Part shown: positions 38,970 to 50,626 of the stretch, piece by piece
Layout: every line of letters starts with the position of its first letter
Position numbering within the stretch: the stretch's first letter is position 1
Source: Primula veris
Taxonomy: Eukaryota; Streptophyta; Magnoliopsida; Ericales; Primulaceae
Assembly: GCA_963682055.1 (NCBI GenBank)
Contig: OY821746.1
Location: 10,379,992-10,443,991, forward strand
Direction of reading: 5' to 3'
Length of the DNA stretch: 64,000 nucleotides
Notes under the pieces: generated by a model
Seen by the model: the letters and a program-made list of their open reading frames with translations, nothing else
Database searches by the model: none
What the model was told of the DNA's origin: nothing
Made by a program: the position numbers and the translations under genes

Positions 38970-39863
38970 TCAAGATGGAGAGTGGAGAGATAATACACCC
39001 ATCTTGAACAATAAATGCTGAAAAGAAGCTGCTCCAAGAGCTTTGGTAAATAAGTCTGCAATATTGTTAGTAGTATTGACATGAAGAGGATGAATAACTT
39101 TTTTAACAATCAAATCTCTAATAAAATGATAGTCAACTTCAACATGTTTGGTTCTCTCATGATTTACTGGATTATAAGCTAAAGCAAGAGCAGATTTACT
39201 ATCTGTAAATAAAGAAACTGGCTTTTCTGTTTTAATTCCTAAGTCTTTTAACAAACTAAGTAACCATAAAACCTCACAACTAGTGACTGTTAATGCCATG
39301 TATTCAGCCTCAGCACTACTCATTGAAACTACCTTTTGCTTTTTACTCTTCCATGATATAAGAGATTTGCCTAGGAAAATACTGAACCCTGTAACTGATC
39401 TCCTAGTATCTACACATGCAGCCCAATTAGAGTCACTAAATGCTTTTAAATCTAAAGAAGAATTAGAAGGGAAAAATATACATTGAGCTGGATCTTTCTT
39501 GATGTAACTGAGAACTCTCAATGCAGCTGCATAGTGTGACTGACTTGGTGCTGCTAAAAATTGACTTAGCACATGAATTGAATAACAAATGTCTGGCCTG
39601 GTAATGGTCAGATATAATAACTTACCAACCAGTCTTCTATATAAAGTAATGTCCTCAAAAGGATTATCATCAGAGTTTGTGAACTTTTGCTTGGTGTCCA
39701 TTAGAAAAAAGGTTGGTTCAGAAGCTAATAAACTTGTATATACTAAAACCTCAAGTGCATATTTTCTTTGGCAAATGTAAATACCTGTTGAGTTTCTTGC
39801 CACTTTAAGTCCTAAAAAATACCTTAAATTCCCTAAGTCTTTCAATTTGAATTTATTATCCAA
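38970..39863 (-). pseudogene. Copia RT C-terminal part and RNase H
   Basis: A 297-residue open stretch begins with DNKFKLKDLGNLRYFLGL and continues through KLLYLTITRPDI, the RNase H SSAEAEYMAL motif, FTDSKSALAL and NIADLFTKAL to the end of pol near the 3' LTR. It is the longest uninterrupted piece of this element's pol. The frame is cut upstream by a stop just before it (about 39866), so it is not a free-standing gene. Confidence 0.9.
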
Positions 39864-40656
39864 AAAAAACTTAACCTATGTTATGAACTCTTGGGATGAA
39901 CTACCTAGAATAATATCATCCACATACACCAGTAAAGCTAAAAAACTATCATTTTAAAAAATAGTAAACATAGAATAATCTGCAATTGACTGCTGAAAAC
40001 CAAAAGACAAAAGTGCACTACTTAACTTGGAAAACCACTGTCTAGATGCTTGTTTCAAACCATATAAAGATTTTTGTAATTTACAAACTAACTTCTTATT
40101 GTCTTGTAAAAAACCTGGTGGTGGCAACATATAAACTTCTTCTTCTAGTTCACCATGTAAGAAAGCAATGTTAACATCAATTTGAGCTAAAAACCAGTTT
40201 TGAGAAGCTGAAACAGCTAAAAAAACACCTAACTTTAGTCATTTTAGCATCAGGTGAAAAAGTAGCTTCATAATCTATCCCTTCAAGTTGTGTGTAACCC
40301 TTAGCTACTAACCTAGTCTTATATCTCTCTATTGACCCATCTGCTTTATGTTTAATTTTAAAAACTCATTTACAACCAATTGGTTGCTTGTCATTAAGCA
40401 ATTCAGTTAATAACCAAGTTTTATTAACTTACAAAGCTATAATCTCATCTTTCATTGCTTTAATCCATATTGGATTTGTGCTAGCCTGCTTATAAGTTTT
40501 AGGTTCCACAGCAGAAGAAACTGATAAATAGAAAGATTTATAAACATGTGAAATGTTATCATATGTAATACAAGAACTTAGAGCATGAACAAGATTTGAT
40601 GTAGGTAAAAAACTATTAACATTACTCATTGCACAATGATAATCTTGTAAATAAGC
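39864..40656 (-). pseudogene. Copia reverse transcriptase N-terminal part, broken frame
   Basis: Pieces in more than one frame include the LVYVDDIIL catalytic motif (about 39905-39935), [17 protein letters not shown] and [12 protein letters not shown] segments, and the linker-proximal NPIWIKAMKDEI stretch. Two stops (TAA in place of a Glu codon, TGA in place of Trp) and a frameshift near 40230 break it. The part from 40247 to 40656 has an inverted twin at 40817-41226. Confidence 0.85.
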
Positions 40657-41226
40657 ATGGGTTTTACCACTTATTTTAGTCCTCTTAATAGGTGTAATAA
40701 CAGAATTATTAGCAGTATTATGAGTTTCCTCAATATCAGAAACACTATCATTATCATTATTAACAGACCAAGATGAATTACAAAAAACATCATTGTTATT
40801 AAGTGAACAGAATTGGGCTTATTTACAAGATTATCATTGTGCAATGAGTAATGTTAATAGTTTTTTACCTACATCAAATCTTGTTCATGCTCTAAGTTCT
40901 TGTATTACATATGATAACATTTCACATGTTTATAAATCTTTCTATTTATCAGTTTCTTCTGCTGTGGAACCTAAAACTTATAAGCAGGCTAGCACAAATC
41001 CAATATGGATTAAAGCAATGAAAGATGAGATTATAGCTTTGGAAGTTAATAAAACTTGGTTATTAACTGAATTACTTAATAACAAGCAACCAATTGGTTG
41101 TAAATGGGTTTTTAAAATTAAACATAAAGCAGATGGGTCAATAGAGAGATATAAGACTAGGTTAGTAGCTAAGGGTTACACACAACTTGAATGGATAGAT
41201 TATGAAGCTACTTTTTCATCTGATGC
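40247..41226. repeat. 410-bp inverted duplication of the RT region inside the copia element
   Basis: The left arm 40247-40656 and right arm 40817-41226 are reverse complements without gaps. I count 6 mismatches in 410 bases (98.5% identity). The loop is 160 bases. The right arm sits between the integrase-end coding and the RT linker, so the duplication interrupts the normal gag-pol order. On the plus strand the right arm makes the 40793-41266 frame readable, but that frame is an antisense copy of RT sequence. Confidence 0.95.
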
Positions 41227-42480
41227 GCTTGTTTTTGAAAAGGAAAAACTTCCTCATAAAAAATAACATCCCTGGTAAGGAAAATTTATTAGTATCTAAA
41301 TCTAACAATTTATAACCTTTTGTACTTGTTCCATGTCCCAGAGAAACACACTTTCTTCCTCTAGCATCAAACTTAGACCTATTCCTTTTTAAGGTACTAG
41401 CATAACACAAACATCCAAACACTCTTAAATGATTATAAGTAGGCTTATAACCATAAAGAACCTCATATGGACTTTTATTAGTTAATAAAGGAGTAGGTGT
41501 TCTATTAATAATATAAGCTGCAGTTAATACACACTCTCCCCAAAATCTCATAGGTAAGGAGGACCGAAACCTTAAAGCTCTACCAACATTTAACAATTGT
41601 TGATGTTTTCTTTCTACTATATCATTCTGTTGTGGTGTTTCTACACAACTAGTTTGATGAATAATACCATTTTTAGAATAAAAATCCACTAAGTTAAACT
41701 CAGTCCCATTATCACTTCTTAAAATCTGTATCTTACCATTAAACTGAGTTTCCATCATTTTACAAAACACAAGTAATATTATTGATGGTTCAGACTTATT
41801 ATTTAATAAAAACACTCAAGTACACCTAGTATAATCACCTACTATAGTCAGAAAATAAACAAAACCATTGTAAGTAGGAACAGAATAATTATCCCAAATA
41901 TCACAATGTATAAGATCAAAAACATTATTAACATGAGTACTACTTAATGGAAAACTTAATCTTTGATGCTTGGCAAGGTGACAAACATCACAAGGAGTGC
42001 AATTCTGAATAGTAAATTTTACTTTTACATCATCTGAAATCAAATTTAAAACAGATATAGAAGGATGTCCTAGTCTGTAATGTCAAACATTAGGCTTATT
42101 GTGCAAGAAAGAACTATTACAACTAATATGAGATGAGCTATGAACACCCTTTCTTATGAAAACATATAAGTCATTCTCTGCTTCTGCCCTACCAATCATC
42201 CTCAACGATACCTGGTCCTGAATATAACATGCATTTAAATCAAACAACAAAGAATAATAAGAATCCATAGCTAGCTTATTGACAGAAACAAGTTTATAAC
42301 CAAAAGAAGGAACACACAGAACATTATTTAACACTATTCAATTTCTAAAAAACACACTTCCTATATGAGTTACTGCAGCAACTTGTCCATTGGGTAGATT
42401 AACATGAGAATCAACTATCTTATAATGACTAAGATGACTTAAAGAAGCAACCATGTGTTCATTTGCACCACTGTCAATAA
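41216..42480 (-). pseudogene. Copia protease and integrase, broken frame
   Basis: In order on the minus strand: IDSGANEHMV (aspartic protease motif, about 42440-42475), a GAG-pre-integrase type segment, CDVCHLAKHQRLSF (zinc-binding half), DLIHCDIW and YFLTIVGDYTR, RSDNGTEF, and VFGCLCYASTLKRNRSKFD. An in-frame stop at about 41815 replaces a Trp codon, and further stops occur near 42045 and 42335. It ends at FKNKRI, where the inverted copy of RT starts. Confidence 0.88.
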
Positions 42481-42481
42481 T

Positions 42482-43752
42482 TCATAAATTGTAATTATAT
42501 GCATGTTTATTTTTATCTAAAAGAAAAGTTGAGCAGGTTATAGGTATACATGTCATGCCAGTATACACCATGTTAGATAGTACAGTAGAAGTAGCTACAA
42601 CTTGTTGTTGTCCAGTGTCTTGCCTTTTCCCTTGATTAACAGACCCTTGAATATGTAAAGGAGTATGAGTTCCTCCTGTGTCAAAATTGGGCATAAGTGG
42701 CATCCCATCATCCCCATGACTACCATACCCTTGATATGAAACTTGGTGTGCCATATTGCCTCCAGAAAAACCTTGACTACCTTGACTAAACCCTCTTGGC
42801 CTTGGTGTCCAACCTGGTGGATAGCCATGTAGCCTATAACACCTATCTTTGGTATGCCTATTAGAACCATAGTGTGCAAATTTCATAGGATTATCCCTCC
42901 TCATACTAGGCCTAAAAGGTATGAAATTATTTGTAACAGATGTAGGTGGCCTAAAACCTTGACTAGTTGAACCCCTAACATGATTACCTTGATTAAACTG
43001 AGAAGCAAGAACCATATTTTGCTGATTAGCTACTGCATGAATACCTATATTCTTTTGTTTCTCCTATTGTCCCATTAACTGATACATATCATTCACATTA
43101 GGGAGTGGTTTCATTAACAAAATCTGGCTTCTCACATGAGCAAATTTCTCATTCAAACCCATTAAAAAGATCATTTTAAACACCCTATGCTCTCTTGCTA
43201 TTATAGCAGCCATGAAATTACAACCACAACTACCAATAGTACCACAAGTACACCTAGGTATAGGGCTTAAAACACTCAATTGATTCCACAAGGTTTCTAG
43301 TTTGGTAAAGTAAGAAGATACAGAAAGATCATCTTGAACCATTGTATGAATATCATGATGTCACTACCCTGAGCAAACCTTTCTGTCAATTCTTTCCGCA
43401 TCTTAGATGCACTATCAACATATAAAATTGATTGTCCTATCTCATTATTAACTGAATTTATAATCGAGGACATGACAATCAAATTACACTGCAACCAAGC
43501 CCCCATACATATGATCACTCTCAGGTGGACAAGATAAAGAAGCAGTAACAAAACCTAATTTTGATTTAGCAACTATTGAGATTTCCATTGTTCTCCACCA
43601 AGAAAGAAAATTAAGACCATTCAAAACAAGATTGACTAAGCTGGTACTAGTGTTTTCATTAGAACCAATAAAATAAGGACTGATAGTAGTGACATGTAGA
43701 TGATTATTTACCCTAGAATTATCCCCTATTTGATTTTCTTCTAATCCTGACA
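42482..43752 (-). pseudogene. Copia gag, broken frame
   Basis: It starts at MSGLEENQIGDNS (ATG at 43752) and runs through frame changes near 43505 and 43360 and a stop near 43064. Gag-typical words include FLSWWRTMEISI and YFTKLETLWNQLSV. A degenerate zinc knuckle lies before DRCYRLHGYPPGW. One knuckle position reads HY where a CxxC pair is expected. Confidence 0.85.
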
Positions 43753-44065
43753 TAATCTTGAAATCAAGATTCCTAATTAATATAAACCAGAAAGCTAAAA
43801 GAAGATATAATGGGGAAAAGGAAACAAAACGAAACCCTAATTCCAATATTCAGAGATCTGATAATACAAGTATTAATAGATCTAAGAAATCCAAAAAGAA
43901 AAGGGAGATGCAGTGAATACCAAGTGTAGAACCGATCGAATCGAAGAGAAAACAACAAATCAAGAAAAAACCCCAATTTGTCGAACAAGAACCCTAAAAA
44001 AAACTTCAATAATAGAAAAAAAAAACCCAGATCTCTAGATGAAAAACAACGGAAGAGCTAATCAA

Positions 44066-44078
44066 TGCTCTGATACCA
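44066..44078 (-). other. Primer-binding site, initiator tRNA-Met type
   Basis: On the minus strand TGGTATCAGAGCA directly follows the 5' LTR end (TCTACA). This is the usual copia primer-binding site and confirms the minus-strand orientation. Confidence 0.9.
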
Positions 44079-44148
44079 TGTAGAATTGTTTAAGCCACGT
44101 TCTGGTGGTCTTATTAAGATCAAAACATGAGCAGTTTTATACAATATA

Positions 44149-44449
44149 TCATACTATTAATATAAGCAAACCCAAGAAAAGTTGAGGCTGCCCAATTTTG
44201 ATCAATTTTTCCAAAAATACCCTCACTCTATTTTAATAATTACCAATATACATAATCTAATTAATTAACTATTTGTCCTCACTATATATTCCTAATTACG
44301 GATGTACCCTAAATTAATTAACAATTCGTTTTAACCTCCATAACTATAATAAATGATAACAAATTTGAATATTATGTTAAAAATAAAATATATTACGAGA
44401 TTTATGTCATTACGCGTCTCACACGCAACGCGTGGGTAACTTTTACTAG
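44149..44449 (+). mobile_element. Non-autonomous Helitron 1, inside the copia LTR
   Basis: It begins TCATACTATTAATATAAGC and ends ACTTTTACTAG before a T. About 20 bases before the end is a 5-bp hairpin with a three-base loop, CACGC-AAC-GCGTG. TC start, CTRR end, subterminal hairpin and insertion between A and T are the known Helitron hallmarks. The uninterrupted sister LTR shows the empty site. Confidence 0.85.
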
Positions 44450-44459
44450 TATGTATATA

Positions 44460-44745
44460 TCTATACTATTACTTTATGTGAAGAGGCCTAATGAAGGTTT
44501 GAAACAATTATTTATAAAAGAGTCCTATTAATTTATAAAATTATAAAATAGTAGTAGACACCTTTTACCGGAGAATTAAAAGAAAAATAACTGCCATATA
44601 GTTATTAACTTTATCTTCTCACAAATCATCAAATTCATCCCCCTCTCTCTCAATCATAATTGTTCATCCCTTCATCAAAGATTCTACCATAACAGGTTAC
44701 ATATATTTTTTTGATTTACACCCAACGGGTGGACATGTCCACTAG
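44460..44745 (+). mobile_element. Non-autonomous Helitron 2, inside the same LTR
   Basis: It begins TCTATACTATTACTTTATG and ends ATGTCCACTAG before a T. Its subterminal hairpin, CACCC-AAC-GGGTG, has the same layout as Helitron 1 but a different stem, so the two are related rather than copies. It lies 10 bases from Helitron 1, again between A and T. A CT/ATC-rich interior has no coding frame. Confidence 0.85.
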
Positions 44746-44997
44746 TATATATATATAGAGAGAGATGATAAAAGAATAATGAATTTCATATTTATTTCTC
44801 TGTGTACATATATATATATATATATATATTTACATCATAGTTTTCATTCAGTCCTATGACTTACAAACTTATCAGTAATAGTCTTGTTATACAAAAGTTC
44901 TATTTAGTCCACTGAATATGAAACTTACAGAAAAAAACACTTATTTACATTTAATGACAAAACTGTCTTGATAACATGTAATATACTCAATAAACTT

Positions 44998-46429
44998 CAA
45001 CTGAATTCATTTAAAAAAAAATAAAGTTAAGAAGAGACTGTTTTGTCTTTTTATTCTTTGTTTTTTACGATACTTATTATGTGATAAATTTACGTCTAAT
45101 TAACTTTTTTATCCAATTTTGTTATTATATTTGCGTTGTTGATGATTATGTTTTAAAGTTGTAATTTATTAGTATAATTTCGTGACATTTGGTACAAGTT
45201 TTTGAAGGGGAAATTTTTTCATGTGGTTTCTAAGATATTTCAATTTAGAACTGCTGAAGGGTTATTGATTCTACTTTAATTTGTTTTTCCTATGAGTTCA
45301 TTTTTCCAGTTAGTTTAGTACTTTAGTTATTTCTTAACATAGAGGTGAACAAGTAATTAATTTAGTTTGTAGCGGCTCTTTTTTAATCTTTTGAGTCGTT
45401 TTTTTATAAATAAATATATGTTTATATATATAACAGCGTGACTGAGATTTTTTTTAAAATTATGTCCCTCGATCGGAAGAAAAGCATCGATCCGCCAGTA
45501 AATACCAATGATAAATTTCATGTCACCATCTTATAAAATGCCAACTAAATCATGTGTTTTGTGATTTTAGAAATTATATAGGCGAAATTGTTACGACGTT
45601 GTGTAATTAATGACAAAGTACAGTATATGACAAATCTGGATAGGAATAGCGTTTCAAAGAGGGGGTTAATTATTGTCCTCATACGAAAAAAACTGGAGTA
45701 TTACTATTAATTAAGCAAGACAGCAGTGCATTTTTGGATAGTAGTATTACTTATAATTTACTAAATAAATTAAGCAAGACAGCAGTGCAATTTAAAACAG
45801 TATTACTCATTAAATTTGGCCAATTTGAAATAGTTTTACTTTGTTTTTTCTTTTGTTTCTGACAGTGATATTTGTTATTTTGTTTGTTAATGTTTGTCTG
45901 TCAATTCCTTTTAACTGTACGCTATTTTGAATTCCTTCAAATTAGTAGCAGATAAGTGAACAATGATTAATTAAATTACCCAAAATCTTGACTCGATTAA
46001 CCGTCTGACTTTTGGACAAATTTAAGTTGTTAATAGATGTGTATATCTATTGAAATCCTAGATTCTTTTCTTTTTTTCAAGATAAATTAGAGCAAGTTTA
46101 TCTGTCGTGGTTGGCTTTGGTGGAGGTGTGTCGCAGACACTTCTATCGGACGGGGTGTGAGTGCCACTACAATTTTCTGTCTATATCGCAGGCACGCGCC
46201 TAGACTGTAACTTTGTTTTTTAATAAATGAATATTCGAGCAAATTCGAAATCATCAAAAACACTTTTTGAATTCCCAAAAAAAAAGGAAATGATTTCTTA
46301 AGTTCATATTAAAAAATTGTCAACGGTATTTTTCAGTGATAAACAACTTTTATTGAAAAAAAATTAATTCAGATTTTTTTAAATTCGAAATCATCATTTA
46401 TTATTGTTCCTTACCAATTTATGTTATAA
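44998..46429. other. Intergenic stretch, no gene seen
   Basis: Mostly AT-rich. A short imperfect duplication (ATTAAGCAAGACAGCAGTGCA, trimmed) occurs near 45709 and 45770. The minus-strand frame at 46087-46278 has no recognised domain. Confidence 0.4.
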
Positions 46430-49400
46430 CTGGCAACTAATTACATGACACAACGTTGCTAATCCTTCATCCGTTCACATCATTTATTATTGTACGTTAC
46501 AATACATGCGATACTGATACCACGCCGTGTCTTTTATAATCGGTAGATTTGTCATGAAGTCGTATAAAGAAATAACCTAACAAACTTTTTTGTCGATTTT
46601 CCAACTCCTTACGCTGAATTTGAGCTTTTTGCAACTTATTTGTCATCAAATTCCAGCCATATTTATTACAAAAATGTTATGACTTTACTTACTTTTTTGT
46701 CCATTCTCCAACTTCTTACGCAAAATTTGAAAATTAACTCTGCAACTTATTTGTCATCAAATTCCAACCATATTTATGACAAGAACACCTTGCCTTTACT
46801 TATCTGGTCTTAATTTCTTTACTCTTAAAGATGCGTGATTTTTCTCAAGAGAGACTTAGACTACTTCACTTTATAAACTAATATTATATATTTTTAAACA
46901 TATCATTCTATTATAATAAGTCAACACTAGTCAAATGAATCTGTCAAATTTAGCCATTTAAAAAAAAAAAATACCATTATACTTTTTTATTAATTACCAT
47001 ATTAACTAATTTTATAAAAAATAAAAACTAATTACACTATTTCTCTCTTTTAATCACAAAAAATTTCTTATATTCTATATTTTTTTTGTCTAAATATTTG
47101 TAGCATCATCACAATTTATATCATTTTTTTTCTTATATCTTATATATTTTTTACTCTATATTTGTATCATCATTACAATTTATAGCGTATCACACATAAT
47201 GTCCGGGTATCATTTACTAGTAATTTAATAACCAAGGAGACAAATAGATAACCAAATCTCCAAACTTTTTATTGCTCCCATTTTGATTAGAACTCAATTT
47301 ATAACTTAGTACATTTACAGAACCCCAAATTTTATAACTCCATGTATATGTTATTGGCTAAAAAAAACACTTTTTGTGCAATAACTTGTAAAAGAAAAGG
47401 AAAATAAATGAAAATAACATACAACCAATACTAAACCTATATAGAGAAATTAAAAAAAAAATTAAACAATAAACCAATGAATAAAATATTAATTCACACC
47501 GAAAAAAGACACCGTACTTGCTCTTAATCGAACATAACTAAGGTAAGTAAAGTGGTTGTTTAATTTCGCCACTCAACCAGTCACTGCACTTTATGAGACT
47601 TATTATTTGAGTGATTCCCATAGTTTATACATAAATTACTAACAGGTCAATGTTGGGGAAAATCTACAAATATTTCCCCTAAAGAAACCAATCATAGCAA
47701 TTTGACTAGTTTGGACCTCTCGTCCATTAAAGTCATGTTAGTTTTTTTTTTACTTTTCTTTTTTTTTTCCCTATAAAAACATGAAATTTTTTTCACACAT
47801 CAAATCGGGTCCATGATTCATCTCATTTTATGATTTATGGTTTAGTACCGACTATCATGATGATATAGATTAAACTTAGACGGATACGAAGTACAGCAAA
47901 GAGTTCATTATTTCTAGAAAAAAGATACTAGTAATATAAGAAGCCAATGTCTGTTATAAATTTATGCGATAACAGACAACCACATAAGCTTTAAATGACG
48001 TAACGTTGATAATCTTTCATTCATTCACATCCTTTATTATTGTTCGTTATACGATAACTGACAACCACATAGAGTCCAAATCCATTCACATCATTTATTA
48101 GTATATGTTACAATTTTATGTGATACTGACAACCACACAATGTATTTTAAAATTGATGGATTTGTCGTGAAGTCATATAAAGAAATGGCCTAACAAACTT
48201 ATTTGTCGCTTCTCCAACTCCTGACGCTAAATCTGAGCATTCTTCAACTTATTCACTTGTCATTTAATTCTGGTCATATTTTATTAAAAAAACGGGTTGA
48301 CTTTACTTATCCGGTCATATTTTGTTCACTCTCAAGGAGCTGTGGTTTTTTTTCAAGAGAGAACGACTACACTTTACAAACGAGTAACACACATTTTTTC
48401 ACATTTTTTTTTCCACATCCATTAACAGCTAAGGAGGCAACTTAGATAACCAAGTCTTCAAACTATTCACTTGTTCTCATTTTGATTTGAACACCATAAA
48501 TACATAATATGATAATACAGTAGTTCATGTAGAATTTGCATCAATAAACACTAATCATGTTACTATATTAAAAGGTGGGATTGCACGCACAAGTACCTAT
48601 CTCAAGTCACATCATTTTACCTGCCAAAGCACAACTTTTCCATATCATTTCAAGTAGTCTCCATTGTTTGGACTCAATGTCCATTTAGTCTTAAACTCTT
48701 AATAGATTGGGACATTTACATTCCTCAAATTATAGAAATAAATGAAGATAACCCAGTTCTACACTTTTTAATTTAAGAATTAAAATATCGGGTAGAACCA
48801 GAAGAAGAAACAACATAAATTTATGTTATAAGACGTTTTCTTCTTCTTGGAAATCAAAATAATTATGTGATTTGATTTTTTATCGTTTAGTGTTACTTTA
48901 CATCGTATCAGGGATTACATCTGTCACCCTTTCAAACATTAGTACCATAATATTTCTATAATTATGTTGTTAATGTTTGTGAAACCTATTCTTAATATAT
49001 TAAAAAAAAACTTTTTATTACACTACATATGTTTGTTGATATGGTGAACACACCTCACATGTCACACAGCTTTCACAAAGTAGGTAATGGTTACCAAAAA
49101 AACTTTTTGTGCAAGAATCTATAAATAACTTGTAAAAGAAAAGGAAAATAACATATAACCAATACTAAGTCTAAACCTATATTCCAAAGTCTCCAAATAG
49201 AAAAGTTAATAGGAAAAAGAAATCAAGAAAAAACAAATTAAACAATAAACCAGTGAAATAAAATTTTACGGACCATATGCAGTGTTATTCAAACCTTTAA
49301 AAGCGTAGGTATAATAATTCACACCGAAAATAGAAAACCGTACTTTGTAACTTGTAACCAACCATATTTTTTTTATAATAAAAAAGTAAGTAACCATATA

Positions 49401-50250
49401 GTTAATCGAACATAAGGTAAGCAGTTGCTTACACTCAACCAGTCGACACTGTACTTTTATGGGACTTATTATTTATGTGATTCCCATGTTTATACACAAA
49501 TTACTAACCAGTCAATGTAGTTCCAATATCTACAAAATATTATCCCAAAAAACCGATCATATAAATTGACTAGTTTGGGCATTTAGTCTCTTCAAATCAT
49601 GTTACTGTTTTTTCCTTTTCTTTTCATAAAACATCACATCGAGTCCATGATTCATCTCATGTATGGTTTATGTTTTAGTACAGACTTTCATGATGTCATA
49701 GATTAAACTTAGACGAATAAGAAGTACAACAAAAAGTGTATTCTTTCTGGAAAAAAAATACTATAGTAATATAGAAAGCCAACGTCCGTTATAAATTTCT
49801 GGAATAAAGGACAACCACATAAGATTTAAATGACACAACGTTGCTAATCTTTCATTCACATCATTTATTATTACCTGTTACAAATTACAACAATACTGAC
49901 AACCGTCACACAATGTCTTTTAAAATCAATGAATTTGTCATGAAGTCAAATAAAGCAGCGATATAACAAACTTATTTGTCGATTCTCCAACTACGCTGAA
50001 TTTGATTCAACTTCTTTGTCATCAAAATCCGGTCATATTTATTACAAAAACACTTTACGTTTTACTTATTCGCTCTTATTGTTTACCTTCAATGGCCTCA
50101 ACAATCCATGATTTTTCTCAATACAGACTTAGACCACTTCACTTTACAAACGACTATTCTTTAACGACCAATGAGGCAACTAGATAATTAACCAAATCTA
50201 CAAACTATTTTACTTGTTCTCATTTTGAATAGATCTCCATAAATACTTAA
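46430..50250. repeat. Diverged large tandem repeat, about 2.2 copies of a 1.6-1.8-kb unit
   Basis: The block starting GACACAACGTTGCTAATC recurs at about 46446, 47997 and 49834. Each is followed in the same order by TTTGTC.TGAAGTC.TATAAAG, AACAAACTT.TTTGTCG, TTTTTCTCAAGAGAGACTTAG-like and AACCAA.TCT.CAAACT. A second block (GTGCAA, then AACTTGTAAAAGAAAAGG, then CACACCGAAAA) occurs in the first two copies at about 47375 and 49110. The copies differ by many substitutions and indels, so they are old. No coding frame is shared, and no known TE signature frames the unit. Confidence 0.75.
46881..47220 (+). mobile_element. Helitron-like insertion in the first copy of the tandem repeat
   Basis: It ends TATCATTTACTAG before a T. 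The other two repeat copies lack about 340 bases at this place, giving natural empty sites. The 5' end (TAATATTATATATTTTTAAAC area) has lost a clear TC start and the hairpin is decayed, so it is an old copy. Confidence 0.55.
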
Positions 50251-50506
50251 ATACAGTAGTATAATTTGCCATAAATACAATAGTAAAATTAATTAGTTTT
50301 GATTTTTTAATACTAATACTTATGAAAAACCAAATTAAACTATAGGGATGGAGTGCATATTGGCAAGATACACCATTCTTCATGAAGTAGGGATTATTTG
50401 TAGTATAATTGAATCTATGATGCAAAATGGAAATTAGCCCAATTTAATGGGACACATTTATGTAATAGACTCAATTTTATTTTTATACATTATACAGATT
50501 TTTCCT

Positions 50507-50516
50507 TATATATAAA
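50507..50516 (+). promoter_or_regulatory. TATA box of the XERICO-like gene
   Basis: TATATATAAA is followed about 30 bases on by a CT-rich start region (TCTCTCACTCTCTCTCC). It fits the proposed leader exon that ends at 50626. Confidence 0.6.
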
Positions 50517-50626
50517 CTGATCATTCTCTCACTCTCTCTCCACCGTTTCCAAATCAATCTATTATTTTACAATATCATTATTACCCATAATTCTCACTAG
50601 CTCAAATCTATCAAACCTCACTTTTT

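Larger units (their letters stand above)
38646..44992 (-). mobile_element. Ty1/copia LTR retrotransposon, full length but defective
   Basis: Two LTRs flank gag-pol and the whole is bracketed by the 5-bp duplication AACTT (38641-38645 and 44993-44997). The primer-binding site (TGGTATCAGAGCA, minus strand) is complementary to the 3' end of initiator tRNA-Met. A G-rich tract lies beside the 3' LTR. Gag, protease, integrase, RT and RNase H are all recognisable but carry several frameshifts and stops. By eye the LTRs differ at about a dozen sites (near 4%). Two further changes stand out: an inverted duplication of the RT region and two Helitrons within the 5' LTR. Confidence 0.95.
44079..44992 (-). 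repeat. 5' LTR of the minus-strand copia element, interrupted by two Helitrons
   Basis: It matches the 3' LTR in three blocks: 44079-44148, 44450-44459 and 44746-44992. The two gaps are filled by Helitron-like insertions in the AT microsatellite. Without them the LTR is about 327 bases. It ends in CTCAATA followed by the AACTT duplication. Confidence 0.9.

Noticed and set aside
40793..41266. 157-residue plus-strand frame with RT-like sequence, seemingly a separate gene
   Set aside because: It is the inverted copy of RT coding from the minus-strand copia element. It ends in antisense integrase sequence and has no catalytic motif of its own.
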